The notes beneath the pieces were generated by a model. It did no database searches. It was not told the DNA's origin and worked only from the letters and a program-made list of their open reading frames with translations. Positions 34,150-45,761 of a stretch of 64,000 bases of DNA are shown one piece after another. This DNA comes from Telmatactis stephensoni (Eukaryota; Cnidaria; Anthozoa; Actiniaria; Isophelliidae): positions 682,001 to 746,000 of the forward strand of contig JALIZF010001883.1 in assembly GCA_029948255.1 (NCBI GenBank), read 5' to 3'. The translations under genes and the position numbers were made by a program. Numbering within the stretch: position 1 is the stretch's first letter; the number at the start of each line of letters is the position of its first letter.

Positions 34150-37100
34150 AATACAATTGTTACTGTTCATATATAATAGCATTCAATAATTATCATTCAG
34201 AATCATCTACAATATTTATTGGATGTATATACTAATGTACTTAGTGCGCATTTAACATGGCTCAATGCGCTTACATATGTGTATAAATAAAAGTAATTAA
34301 TCCGTAGATAAATAAATTGTGCTAAATTTCATAAAATTGAGATATTTATAGTAATATAAATAAATAAAATAAGTTAAACTAATTGTCATGGGGAAAAATA
34401 AGGTGAACTGAAGGTGAAGCTTTTATAGATTCAGGCAGATCATTCCATAATTTAGATGCTGCATAGGAGAATGTGCGATGACCATAGGTACTTGTTCTGA
34501 CAGTGGGGATGACAAGGAGTGATCGGTTACAGGAACGTAGTTGTCTAGTAGGCTTGTGTTTAGTTATAAGACTTGATAGGTACTCTGGAGCAAGGCCATG
34601 AAGGGTCTTATACACAAGAAGTAGGATCTTATATTGGATTCTCTTTTCTACTGGCAACCAATGGAGGTCTTTTAAGATTGGTGTTATATGGTCATTTTTA
34701 CGTGCACCACTGACCAATCGGGCTGCGATATTCTGGAGCCTCTGAAGCTTATCCAATTCACTCTTAGGCAAGCCAACTAATACACTGTTACAATAATCTA
34801 GATGTGGGGTCACATAAGCATTAACCAAGCGCGCCAGATCATCACGCGAAAGATATTTCTTGATGCGGCCAATCGATCTAATGGCCAGCATCGTCTTTTT
34901 ACATATATGGTTGACATGACCGGTAAGACTAAGATTAGTATCCAGTATTGCTCCCAGGTTTCGTACTTTATTTGTGGTGATGATTGTGTTGCCACCAACT
35001 GTGGAATGGTTACACCGAAACGCAGATTGGAAGGATGGCAGAAGGTTATTCCCCATAAGATACGTGTAGATTTGAGTTGAGACAGATTTTTCAATGATCT
35101 TACTTAGGAAGGGGATGTTAGCCACTGGTCTGTAGTTTTGGAAGAGTTCTTTATCAAGATCAGCCTTTTTCAAAACTGGCCGCACGTAGGACAGTTTCAG
35201 ACCTGATGGGAATTTTCCTCTTGAAAGGGACGATTTGACAATGTTGGCTATGGTACTAATTAGTACAGGCTGGCAGCTCTTTACTAGGTGGGTTGGAAGC
35301 GGATCCAGAGAACATGTTTTGGATGATAACGACTTGATAGTAGATTCAACTGATAAATCATCAGGAAGATGGAATTCATTGAACACATCAGATGGTTGGT
35401 TGTGAGTAGATGACGAAGTACTTGTAGGTTGTGGTTCACTAGATGGTCGAAGCTGTTTTCTGATTGTATCTATCTTCTCAGTAAAGTAATCGTTAAATTT
35501 TTCCACCAAAACATCTAGAGCATCATACGATGGCAAAGGTGGGACTCTCTTATAGAACATCGAGTCGATTGATTTAAACAATTTCTTAGAGTCAATTTGG
35601 TTGATCTTGTTCTTGTAGTACGATTGTTTGCTGGATTCTAGTAGAGAATTGTATGTGTTACAAGACTCAGAATAGAGCTCTTTATCTACTGTCAGATTGG
35701 ATTTCCTATAGCGTCGTTCCATTTGCCGTTTCGCTTTTTTGGCTTGTCTCAGATCATCAGAAAACCACGGGGCCCAGGGTCGATGTCTAATCCATTTCTT
35801 TTGGATAGGCGCCATGGAGTTATAGATGGATTGAAGGGAAGAGTTATATGATTGTACCAAACTCTCGAGATCGATGTCATTAGTACCAACATCCAAAAGA
35901 GGTGATTCTAGTATGGTAGCCTGCAGCAGTGAGGGTTCGATTTTCTTCGCTCTAAAGGTAACAGGTACTTTAGACAATGGTGGCTTTGGACACTCTACTT
36001 CACAGGTAATAGCAAAATGATCAGAGTAAATATCCGGGAGTATCCTAACATTGTCTACCAGACTGTCATCACATCTTGTGATTACCAGGTCTAACATGTG
36101 TCCACGTTTATGCGTTCGACCACTTACAAACTGTTTCAAGTTAAAAGATTCCAGAATGTCAAGAAATCGAAGTGCATCAGGATTGGCGGCATCGTCGACA
36201 TGGAAATTGAAGTCTCCACATACAATGATAGAATCGTTCGTGGATGCTATTGATTCAATAAATTGGGAAAACTCATCAAAAAACATGCCAACAGTTAACT
36301 TATTTTTGCGTGACGGTGGAGGCCTATAAACGATGATGATTCGGCAACAGAAGTCCTTGAACTTCATTGACATGTCAAGCAGTTCAAATGATTTAGGATG
36401 GAAGTCGGAATTTACAGAAATTGTAATGGCTTTCCGTAGCAAAAGGGCTATCCCACCGCCTTTGCCAGATGTTCTTGGGAGTTCAACGACAGTGAAGTCT
36501 TTCAAGTTATACAGAACTTCGGTCATCGAGTTGTTGTTTACATTCTTCGAAGTCCATGTTTCTGTTAAAGCTAACAGATCCAATCTATTCGAGTGAATAA
36601 TATCACAGATTAAAGCGGACTTGTTGTTGATTGATTGAGCATTCCATAAGCCTAGGCGAACTTTAGAGGGCAGTTGACTGCGATGTAGTTTAGTTGTAGT
36701 TTGAATTGGGATGGAAATTAGATTTAATTGGCGGCCAAATTCGCATCGTAATGTTGCAATTGTTCGATGAACAATGGACTTGAGATTACCTAAGCTCCCA
36801 GCGGGACACCGCATCGCTGAACTGGACGAAATTTGCATAAACCGTGTAGTTGTACCAAGATCTTGAAAATGATTTAAAACTTGATTTTCATGAAGAGGAC
36901 CATACTTTCCAATTCCAGTGATTGTTGTAATGGGTCTACGCTTGTTCCTGCCCGCTCTACAACCACGATGAAACGTCTTTCGAGTGATACCAGCAGCTTT
37001 AATAGTTGACCAGGTAGCCGTGTCGAGTCGTGGCAGCATTAAAGAGAATGTTGAAAATATCGACCGTAGACAGCTCGAAGAATAATGCAATCCGGCCATA

Positions 37101-37230
37101 ATGGACTATAAGCAGTTGAAATGATCTAAGACGATGAATGAAGTAAAAACTATAGAATTTAGATAGGAAAACTATAAAAACTTTGAGAGTAATTAAGATG
37201 CGTGTTGCTGCTAGTCAAGAGCAAAGTATA
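34150..37230 (-). mobile_element. CR1/L2-like LINE, RT core deleted
   Basis: Minus-strand retroelement with a 906-codon frame at 37099-34379. The 3' part outside the frame contains a short stem-like AGCGCATTGAGCC block and ends in AT-rich sequence near 34150-34200. Borders are approximate, and no target duplication was identified. Confidence 0.75.
34379..37099 (-). CDS. LINE ORF2: APE endonuclease plus RT lacking palm
   Basis: The N-terminal third holds an apurinic-type endonuclease: LGLWNAQSINNK, LALTETW, IIVCGDFNFHVD, LDLVITR and YSDHFAITCEV in order. The RT starts with SLDPLPTHLVK, VRPVLKKADLD, NYRPVANIPFLSKIIEK and LPSFQSAFR. It then jumps directly to NKVRNLGAILD and the C-terminal NAYVTPHLDYCNSVLVGLP. 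The stretch that should carry the LLDLSAAFDTID block, the PQGSVLGP block and the (F/Y)ADD active site is absent, although the frame stays open. This is an in-frame internal deletion and the product cannot polymerise DNA. Confidence 0.85.
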   Translation of the reverse strand: MAGLHYSSSCLRSIFSTFSLMLPRLDTATWSTIKAAGITRKTFHRGCRAGRNKRRPITTITGIGKYGPLHENQVLNHFQDLGTTTRFMQISSSSAMRCPAGSLGNLKSIVHRTIATLRCEFGRQLNLISIPIQTTTKLHRSQLPSKVRLGLWNAQSINNKSALICDIIHSNRLDLLALTETWTSKNVNNNSMTEVLYNLKDFTVVELPRTSGKGGGIALLLRKAITISVNSDFHPKSFELLDMSMKFKDFCCRIIIVYRPPPSRKNKLTVGMFFDEFSQFIESIASTNDSIIVCGDFNFHVDDAANPDALRFLDILESFNLKQFVSGRTHKRGHMLDLVITRCDDSLVDNVRILPDIYSDHFAITCEVECPKPPLSKVPVTFRAKKIEPSLLQATILESPLLDVGTNDIDLESLVQSYNSSLQSIYNSMAPIQKKWIRHRPWAPWFSDDLRQAKKAKRQMERRYRKSNLTVDKELYSESCNTYNSLLESSKQSYYKNKINQIDSKKLFKSIDSMFYKRVPPLPSYDALDVLVEKFNDYFTEKIDTIRKQLRPSSEPQPTSTSSSTHNQPSDVFNEFHLPDDLSVESTIKSLSSKTCSLDPLPTHLVKSCQPVLISTIANIVKSSLSRGKFPSGLKLSYVRPVLKKADLDKELFQNYRPVANIPFLSKIIEKSVSTQIYTYLMGNNLLPSFQSAFRCNHSTVGGNTIITTNKVRNLGAILDTNLSLTGHVNHICKKTMLAIRSIGRIKKYLSRDDLARLVNAYVTPHLDYCNSVLVGLPKSELDKLQRLQNIAARLVSGARKNDHITPILKDLHWLPVEKRIQYKILLLVYKTLHGLAPEYLSSLITKHKPTRQLRSCNRSLLVIPTVRTSTYGHRTFSYAASKLWNDLPESIKASPSVHLIFPHDN

Positions 37231-37234
37231 TTCA

Positions 37235-37609
37235 GTTTTGTGATGTATATTTATGAATATTCAGTCAATTGTTTACATTGTAATTTCAAATTATTTTATA
37301 ATCAAGATAGGTACATAGGTTGACAACATATTGCAAGAAATGTTTCAAATCTCTAAAAATGACATAAATTTATGTATTTTACTATCATCAATAAATGATT
37401 CAGTGAAATATAATAATCAAGATATGTACAAAAGTTTTCAAGAACGTTTTTCAAATATCTAAAAATTATGTTTTCTTTAATTGCTAGCATACATAAATGA
37501 TAGAATTTTGCCCCCAGAAATGAAGTGAGAAAGAAAATAATGAGATTTAACAGTTGACTGATAGCAAGCAATATCTGAGACTAAATCACACAATGTTATG
37601 TGGCAAAAT
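37235..37609. other. AT-rich gap
   Basis: Nothing recognised. Sequence motifs such as GACATAAATTTATG recur from the intron repeat near 4050-4175, possibly by chance. Confidence 0.4.
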
Positions 37610-38868
37610 ATAATTAACTTGCTATTTCTATTAACTTGTTTAAAGGACAGGACTTGTGTGATATTCATACATGCTCAGTGCTCCCACACCTACATTTTCT
37701 TCCTCCTATATTGACCTTGGCACCTTTTGGAGCCTGCACTTCGACTATTTTCTGCCTTTCTCCTGATTTCTTAGCCAGTCTTTCTTGAACTTTTTTCAGT
37801 GATTCATCTTCATCCACATCATCCTCCATTTCTCCATAACCATGAATTATCTTCTGCTGTCTCACAAACTTACTCCTAAAACCAACAAAAAAATATGCTG
37901 TTAGTCTAAGTTATGCATTATCATTTTAGTGCTCTTCAAGAGAACCATTGTTTCTCACATACGTACATTGTATTGGGGTTCGGGGGCTACTAAGACATTT
38001 TTTTTCCTTATCATTACATGTCTTAATCATATAGTCAAGGGAGGAGGGGGTGGAGGGACCTACATCACTATAGTGTGTTTGTGTTGTAAACCTTACCTTT
38101 CCTTGCTTTCCTTTAGTCTCTTTTGCTTTCTCATTGCTCTAGCAGTCTTTGCCTTTTCAGTCGTTTGCTTCTCAAGCATTCTCATTCTCCTGGTGTTTTC
38201 AGCTGTCCAGATGTCTTCTATTCCATCAGGAATCGGTAGCCCCATTCTGGAAAGAAGATCCCTCATCCAGTGATAATCTGGGCCCACAGTTTTATACATG
38301 AATGACATATTGCTTTGACACAACACAATGTTCGTGGCACACTCATAGTGTAATTGATGGAGATTTTTCTTGATCGAACAGAACAACACTGCCATTCTCT
38401 ACCTCATCTGCCTCATCTTCCTCTCTCACTCTCTCACTACATCATCATCACAACACTCATTTTCTTTGGCAAAATCCTCATCTACATTTTCAACTTCATC
38501 AGCATTACTTTCTGTTACATTTGTCATATTCAGCCTCTACATCACTTTTCTTTCTGACTTTTCACTCTCGTATGATCTTTACATACATTTTCAACTTCAT
38601 TGACTACATTATCATCATTACTAATTTTGGGCGATGTAGCTCTAGCTACACACCCAACATCAGTGCTCTCCTGAGGCAAATTGACATCATTGACAATTGG
38701 GTCAAATGTAGGAATGTCAAGCACTGAGTCTGGGCAATCTGATTCTTCTTCCTTTTCTTCTTCAAACGTCCAACTAGCACCCATCTGAGACCAATTATCT
38801 CGTGTGAGTGGTCGTCGTAGCCACTTCTCCATTTCACGCATTTCTGGATCATCATCATCATCACTCAC
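37610..38868 (-). pseudogene. Decayed multi-exon gene ending in a zinc knuckle
   Basis: Pieces in minus order: 38868-38542 (acidic, DNWSQMGASWTFEEE), a frameshifted acidic stretch at about 38540-38400, about 38390-38097 (CATNIVL, GPDYHWMRDLLSRMGLPIPDGI, then a very basic end) with donor GTAAGG, and 37878-37665 with acceptor TTTTAG. The last exon ends CRCGSTEH, a stop, then in the next frame SHKSCPLNK. Together these make a C-x-C-G-S-x2-H-x4-H-x3-C knuckle with one frameshift. The family recurs in cnidarian genomes as I recall, but its function is unknown to me. A possible 5' exon lies at 39213-39034. Confidence 0.5.
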
Positions 38869-39033
38869 TCACTTTACTTATCTGTACGATTATCGGAAGC
38901 TGTTGCTCATAGAACATCACATCATCAAAAACTGCAATTAAATAGCATAATAATGTTTTTGAAATGTATTGAATGCGGCTTTCAGCACAATCTCAAAGGC
39001 ATTTAGCCTATTGTATTTTGCATGCTTATACGA

Positions 39034-39237
39034 TCATCTTAACTGTTCTAATTCTGCAGCTAATTGATAGAGACTCGGGTCTTTGTAGCTTTTAGCTGTT
39101 TTCGTTTTTGTCGAGGAACATGGTACTATTTGAATCTGAAGGGTTGTCGTTAGTTTCGTAGATTTCCGTTTCTTACAAGGACTTGGTCTTTTGACAATCT
39201 TTCCAGATCTAGTCATTTCTAATAACAGGCAACACAC
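39034..39237 (-). CDS. Short basic open frame, possible 5' exon
   Basis: The frame runs to a TAA and contains MTRSGKIVKRPSPCKKRK near its start. The strongly basic N-terminus could be a nuclear localisation signal. It is on the same strand as, and upstream of, the decayed zinc-knuckle gene, but no joining splice site is certain. Confidence 0.3.
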   Translation of the reverse strand: MCCLLLEMTRSGKIVKRPSPCKKRKSTKLTTTLQIQIVPCSSTKTKTAKSYKDPSLYQLAAELEQLR

Positions 39238-39478
39238 TCAGTTTTTTTTCAACATTTAAGTGGTTATCAAATGCTTTTGGTTTGGTGTAAATCGATGTAA
39301 TCCCGAAGAGGTTGATCCCTTTTTCCTGATATATGACCACCCTCCCCTACCCCCAGAGATTTCTTCAGCAAAATTCACCCATAACTTAACCCCTCCAGAA
39401 TGAATAGAAATAAAATATTGCTTTTCTAGGTAACTTACCCGTTAGGCTACTCTAAACAGCTTGGCTTTCACATCAGTT

Positions 39479-39844
39479 TGTTTTTTGATACCAAAAGAAT
39501 ATTCCAAGAGCACAGACAGACAGACATATCTTTTTTATTTGGTGTCTTATATATTGTAATCCAAATAAAATACAGTAGTTTTTTTTACATATTACACATA
39601 TAATAAAAATAAAGGATTCAATTGAGATAATTAATGTGATTGCTAATAATTCTATTCGAGGTTCTTTTAGTAAAAAAGTCATAGACGTACTTTGCTACTG
39701 CTACTTGTGTAAGAAGTCTACGAGACGTTTTGTGGGGCCTTGGGACGTTTATTCAAGACTACACTCGATGCTCACGTCCGACTCACATTTGTTCACGTCC
39801 GACTCACATTTGCTCACGTGACAGGTGTCACGCAACTTGTCACA
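39479..39844 (-). repeat. 3' LTR of the Ty3/Gypsy element
   Basis: A 366-bp segment reads TG...CA on both strands and directly follows a purine tract on the minus strand. It lies downstream of the integrase. The matching 5' LTR was not found before 46314, so the call rests on the tract, the TG/CA ends and position. Confidence 0.6.
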
Positions 39845-39859
39845 TCTTCCCTATTTTAC
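39845..39859 (-). other. Polypurine tract of the Ty3/Gypsy element
   Basis: On the minus strand this reads TAGGGAAGA immediately before the LTR start TGTGACAAG, the usual plus-strand priming arrangement. Confidence 0.6.
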
Positions 39860-40114
39860 AAGAAAAGCTACAAATTAAAAATGAGTACATAATATGACTA
39901 TGAGTTCAGGGTGGTATATAAAGTTCAATATACGCTTAAAATAACTGAAACATCCGTAAACAATTGCACGTTAGTTTTATGGGTTGAGACTATTGTTCAC
40001 ACCAATTCACTGGTGTCAATGTCACTCCATGGCATAATCTTTATGCCATCCTGGTACTTTGACCTCACGCTGTGGTCTTTGTTGTGGCTGTGGAGGTTCT
40101 TGTGGGCTTGGCTG

Positions 40115-41431
40115 CTACAGTTGCTGTTCTCCGTTGTTGCTTGCCTGTAGTTCCCAGGAATCAGGCACTTGAGGTTGTTGCTCTCCTGTGCCAATCAAAT
40201 GTCTGCGGTTGCTCCTGTAGGTTCCTGTTTCTGTCTTGATGTTGTAACTCCTGGGTCCATCTTGGCCGGTGCAGATGCCTGGACTCAGTGTGTCCTGTCT
40301 GGGTAGTTTCAAACAGACAGTGTCCCCAACAGCAATGGGTTCCAGGGGTTTGCACTGTTTTTTATAGTAGAACTTCTGACGTTCTTTGGTCCCTATTAAC
40401 TTCCTTGTGTCCTCTTCGGTCGAGTAGCTTGGCTGCAGCAAGGAACCAGCTATAGGTAGCAGAGTCTTGCATCGGCGCCCAAAAAGGCGTTGGGCAGGGC
40501 TGGTTCCAATTCCAGCAGTAGGGGTATTGCGCCAGTCTAGAAGTGCCTGGAATTCAGACCCCCCAGATGTCTTGCATTTCTTGAACAGCCTCTTGACTGT
40601 CTGGACGGCCTTTTCTGCCTTTCCATTGGACTGTGGGTAGGTGGGCGATGATGTCTTGTGGGTGAAACTCCAAGTTTTGGCAAACACACTGAACTCGGCT
40701 GATGCAAACTGTGGCCCGTTGTCAGTGATCAAGGTGTCTGGGATACCAAACCTGGCGAATATAGCTTTTAACTCTCTGATTACTGCTCGGGAGGTTGCTG
40801 TGTTGACACGGGCCACTTCGATGAAATTGCTATAGTAATCACTAACTACCAGGAGTGTTCGGTTGTCGAACTCGCATAGGTCTGCCGATACTTTGGCCCA
40901 GGGTCGAGCAATGAAATCGTGTTGAAGGATTGGTTCCTTTCCTTGGCCACTGCGGTGGGCCAAACAAACTTCACACTTGGATATGTATTCTTTCAGTTCC
41001 GTTGTCATGCGAGGCCAAAAGAAAGTGTCTCTTGCTCTTCTAATGCAGGCTTCAATGCCTATATGCGACGAGTGGGTCTTTTCCATTAGCTCTTTCCTCA
41101 AGCCTCTAGGGACAACTAACTGTTGACCCTTGAAGATCAGTTCATCTTGGACGGTCAAACAGTCTCGCAAATCAAAATAAGGGTGTACACACTCAGGAAC
41201 ATCTGCTTTGCTCTCAGGCCATCCTCTCATTATGACCTCTCTGAGGGTTTGTTGCACTTGGTCGTCTGCTGCTGCATTCTTTAGCTGCTGCCATGTCTCA
41301 TCTCTCACTGGCATCCAGGGTCGGTGGTCAACCTCCTCCAGCTCCCTCATGAAGTCACTAGCATTGACTTCTTTCAGGTAGGCTCTGCTAAGTGTGTCTG
41401 CTAGATGAGGCTATATCTTTGCAAATTCAAC
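40115..41431 (-). CDS. Ty3/Gypsy integrase (C-terminal part of pol)
   Basis: From about 41431 the frame carries the end of the RNase H linker, a frame break at about 41400, then LADTLSRAYL and an open frame to 40115. The integrase zinc-binding H-H-C-C domain is visible (HSSHIG...FFWPRM...CEVC). The catalytic triad motifs are SADLCEFD, ITDNGPQFAS and QSNGKAEKAVQ, giving Asp, Asp and Glu. A C-terminal GDTVCLKLP block follows. Part of the usual linker before LADTLSR is missing at about 41400, where RYSLI is followed by a stop. Pol is therefore defective here even apart from the 2,946-bp insertion upstream. Confidence 0.85.
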
Positions 41432-41436
41432 AATAT

Positions 41437-44382
41437 AGTGCAGGCATATCGTGCAGAATTGTTCAGTTTTTTGCTACAAGCATGAAAATTGGCACAATGA
41501 TAGAAGACAACATGTTGACTAATTCCTGATATAGCGCCACGCCCAAAAATCAATACTTCCAGTTTTACACATGTGGAATTAATTTTCACTTAAAATTAAA
41601 TACAATTGTTGCATTAACTAGTTGGTTCATGAAATGTGATAATTCTTTATGAGTACTGTTCCTTCTACCTAGCTGACTATAGTGCCCCACCCTATTCCTC
41701 GTACTTCCAGTTTTACATTAATGGATTTAATTAAATTCAAAATTACTGAAAATAACCGTTTTCTACAATGCTATCACTACCAACTAATCCAAATTGGTCT
41801 AATGATGCATGCCCTTTTCATTTCACATGCACTGCCACACCCTAAACTTAGTACTGCCAGTATAGATACATAGGAATACCTCAAGTCTCTCAAGTATCAA
41901 AATTATTCACCTTGTTTTAAAGTTAAGGAGATGAAACAACGCAATTTGCATAACATGCAACCATGGCAACGCCTTTTCAAAAGTACTTCCAGTAATAATA
42001 CTTTGGAATTGATGATCTGGAATTAGGTTTGGGTATATGGCAATCTGACATCTTTCTGTAGGGATTCCTGCATAAAGGCCACTGTTATTGCACTTCACTC
42101 ATAACAATCAATAATTCTCACTATTTTATAATTTTCCACATAAAGAAAACCCGTTCACAATAGCCTGATCAATTACACAGGACTGTGAAGACCCAGTTTA
42201 ATACAGAATGTCTCCAGGGTTGATGTAATGTGGAGCGAATATTGCGGCACTGATAGCCTCAAATCACAGACCATATCTAGAAGTTAACAAAGCCATGGTC
42301 AACCAAAGCGTGTAGAACTGGGAAAGATTCCTTAGGGTATTGAGCTTTTTTTATTTTTTTGCTGAAATTTGCAAATCCATCATATTGCCCAACAAGAAAC
42401 ACTTGATTTCTTCTGTTGGAGAAAAATTAGTGTTGAACGGGAATTTGCGGGATTCCTTAGGTTTTTGAGAGCTTTTTACTTTTAGTTGAAATTTGCAAAT
42501 GAAAGTCATCAAGTTGCCTGGAAACATACACTTGATTTCTTCTTTTGGACAAGGATTAGCATGTGATGTAGAACGGGAATTCACTGGATTGGCAACATGC
42601 ACTTAAGAGGAATCAGACTCAAGGCTTTTTTTTTCATTTGTAAGGATTGTGATATTGCAGTTCTTGAAGTTTTCAGAGCACTAGGCCCTAGCAAAGCAGC
42701 TGCACTTCCTGCTTTCCATGGCTTCCACGACTTTTAGGAGCAAGGATTGCACACTTGGTTAGTGCGAGAGGTCCCAAGTTTGATCCCCATCGAATATCAG
42801 TGACTTCCTATCCTTGTTTCGACTTCTGTTCTTTCCGTGTAGCTTTAATATACTGTAAATACCCTTAAAATGGAGCATCGGTGGAGAGCGGGAGAAAAGG
42901 GCCGCAGGACGTTGGTGCGCAGATCTCCAGGCCTATTCCAGGCCCTAAAATCGCCCAAAATCGCCTTAAGTTTTGAGTATCTTTGGGGATAATTTTGCTA
43001 AAATCGCCCAAAATTACGGCGATTTTAGTGCCCGGAGTAGGCCTATTTCCAGAGCCAGAGGCTCGTGGAAAAAGCAATTGCCATGCATGCGATTTCGAAG
43101 TAAAACTTCAACTTTTCATTTCTTTGTCTTCACGGGCTGCAATCAAATGTCTATATTCGGGAAAATTTCTGCCTTGGAGACTTGAAGGTATTGTTTGCAA
43201 AAGTAAAAACAACATTTGAACGGCCTTTGAATGATTCTGTATGTAAAGATCTGCTGGAAATATATGTCAGTCTACTGCAGCAATTTGTTGTACTACTGTA
43301 CAGTTAAACTAACTTTTGCCAAATAGTTATTGATTTTATAGAAGGAAATGTTTTCAAAAAAGCCAAGTCAATGGGGGCAGCATCCCATCTGCAGCACTCC
43401 GCCAAAATCACATTAAGAGACTAACCGCTTATCTAGCCAGGTCAGTCGTTGCAGCTACCCTCTGCGCCGCACTTGAATTGGCAGTAGACAAAGGCGGACC
43501 AAAAAGATTAAATTGACGCAATTGTGGGAAAACTAAGCAAGAGATTTTGGAAATGTGTAGCCACCTGACCAGATGTAAATGTCAGCAAGATAAAAATGTG
43601 CAAAATTGCAGCTCGTGTGCACAGCCATGTGTGATTGTGGAGGCGATTGCAAATGGAATTAATTCGTTTGGGAAGTTATTGAAATAATTAATAAAATTTA
43701 GTGATTGCTACAAGTGAACTGCAATAGCCCTCTCCCTTGTCAAAGATTCTTACCTTAAAGATTTTCCATAATCCAAAATTAATAAATTCCAGTAACCCCA
43801 ATAATCAATTACAATGTACTATTACTGGAAGTACTTTTGAAAAGGCGTTGCCATGGTTGCATGTTGCATTATTTCATCTCCTTGACTTTAAAACAAGGTG
43901 AATAATTTTGATACTTGAGAGACTTGAGGTATTCCTATGTATCTATACTGGCAGTACTAAGTTTAGGGTGTGGCAGTGCATGTGAAATGAAAAGGGCATG
44001 CATCATTAGACCAATTTGGATTAGTTGGTAGTGATAGCATTGTAGAAAACGGTTATTTTCAGTAATTTTGAATTTAATTAAATCCATTAACATAAAACTG
44101 GAAGTACGAGGAATAGGGTGGGGCACTATAGTCAGCTAGGTAGAAGGAACAGTACTCATAAAGAATTATCACATTTCATGAACCAACTAGTTAATGCAAC
44201 AATTGTATTTAATTTTAAGTGAAAATTAATTCCACATGTGTAAAACTGGAAGTATTGATTTTTGGGCGTGGCGCTATATCAGGAATTAGTCAGCATGTTG
44301 TCTTCTATCATTGTGCCAATTTTCATGCTTGTAGCAAAAAACTGAACAATTCTGCACTTTTTGTGCACGATATGCCTGCACT
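41437..44382. mobile_element. 2,946-bp inverted-repeat element in Gypsy pol
   Basis: AATAT flanks both sides exactly (41432-41436 and 44383-44387). The ends are inverted and begin AGTGCAGGCATATCGTGCA. The arms extend about 560 bp each (to about 41995 and from about 43810) with near identity. Removing the element with one AATAT restores the Gypsy frame across ...LQRILLNLQ. There is no coding capacity inside, so it depends on a transposase elsewhere. A 5-bp duplication is known for Transib and a few other groups, but the end sequence does not match the usual Transib start, so the superfamily is open. Confidence 0.88.
42738..42800 (+). repeat. Possible tRNA-derived SINE fragment
   Basis: Inside the 2,946-bp element, TTGGTTAGTGCGAG resembles a tRNA-type A box and AAGTTTGATCCC resembles a B box about 20 bases later. 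No tRNA fold can be completed, so this is a SINE-like promoter remnant at best. Confidence 0.35.
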
Positions 44383-44387
44383 AATAT

Positions 44388-45761
44388 TCGCTGTAGACAT
44401 TTTGGAGCACTTGCCAACGGCTTTTTGAAGATTGGCTCCAACTGTTTGTGGTCTGTTTCGATGTTGACCACCTGGCGGCCGTAGATATACGCGTGAAAGC
44501 GATCACAGGCAAAGACAATAGCGAGTAGCTCCTTCTCGATCTGTGCGTAACGAGTTTCGGCGGGTGTAAGTGCTCGTGAGGCATACGCAACTGGCTGGCC
44601 ATTTTGTAGTAATGCTGCGCCAAGTCCCGTCTGTGACGCATCACACTGCAGTGTAATTTCCTCATTTAGGTTGTAGTAACGCAAGACTGGTGTGACGGTA
44701 ACGGCTTCTTTCAGCTTTTCAAAGGCAACTTGCTGTGCATCCTCCCAGACAAACTGTACATCGTTCTGAGTGAGGTCTCTTAGTGGCTTTGTGATGTCTG
44801 ACAGCTGGGGCAGGAACTTGGCTAGATATTGGGCTACACCAAGCAGACGTTGTATTCCGAGTTTGTCAGTTGGAGGGGGCATCTCTACGATGGCTCGAAC
44901 TTTGGCTGGATCTACTTTAAGTCCCTTGTCAGTTGCAATGTGCCCTATGAACAGTACTTCTGATTGGCGTAGCTTCAGCTTATCCGGGTTCAGATGAACA
45001 TTTCGTTCCTCACAACGACTCAAGAATGCCCGGAGATTCTTGTCATGGTCATGTGTTGCCTCTTCATAGCTTTCACCAAATCCTACGACAAGGAAATCGT
45101 CAGCGACGACTTCAGTTCCAGTCAAGCCTTCTGCAAATTCGTGCATTTTCCGCTGAAATACCTCGGGCGCAGAGGAGATCCCGAACGGCATTCGTTTCCA
45201 TCTGTATCTGCCAAAGGGCGTGTGGAAGGTTGTTAAGTAGGATGATTCTTCCTCTAGCTTAACATGCCAAAAACCATTTCTGACGTCGAGCAGTGTGAAG
45301 ACTTTCGCACCATGTAGTCTTGTCGCAATCTCTTCGATTGTTGGGAGTGGATAGTTTTCTCTTTGGATGGCACTATTTAGATCCTTAGGGTCTAGGCATA
45401 TTCTGAGTTTACCATTTTTCTTTGGGACTACCACCAAGGAGCTGATCCAAGGGGTGGGCGTGGTCACTGGTGCAATCACATCTTGTTCAACCAACTCACT
45501 CAAAGTTTCTTTGAGCTTGGGTCTCAACGCTACTGCCACTCTGCGGGGTGCGTGTTGGACTGGCTGAGCCGTCGGATCCAGACGGATTGTGTACTCTCCA
45601 TCCAACTGGCCAATTCCGTCACTGAACACAGTTGAGAACTTTGCCAGCATTTCCTCTCGCGTCAGCACGGGTCGTGTCTGAGGATCTGCGGTGTATACTT
45701 CGGCTCCGCTTGTCTTTGGCTTGTTTAGGAGGTCATTATCATTGTACTGAATAATGTTCAT
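44388..45761 (-). CDS. Ty3/Gypsy reverse transcriptase and RNase H
   Basis: RT blocks are in order: WISSLVVVPKKNGKLRICLD, YPLPTIEEI, FTLLDVRNGFWHVKL, FGRYRWKRMPFGISSAPE and VVADDFLVVG (the YxDD-type active site, here V-A-D-D), followed by FIGHIATDKGL. RNase H follows with LQCDASQTGLGAAL, IEKELLAIVFACDRFHAYI and ETDHKQLEP. The frame runs across 44388, where the 2,946-bp element interrupts it after KCLQRI. No stop was found in this part. It overlaps the protease frame at about 45739-45761 in a different frame, suggesting a frameshift. Confidence 0.9.

Noticed and set aside
42738..42800. Functional tRNA gene
   Set aside because: A- and B-box-like motifs are present but no acceptor or anticodon stem can be completed.
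41437..44382. Possible Transib or RAG-like element because of the 5-bp duplication
   Set aside because: The ends begin AGTGCAGG rather than a CAC-type heptamer and there is no coding sequence, so the duplication length alone is insufficient.
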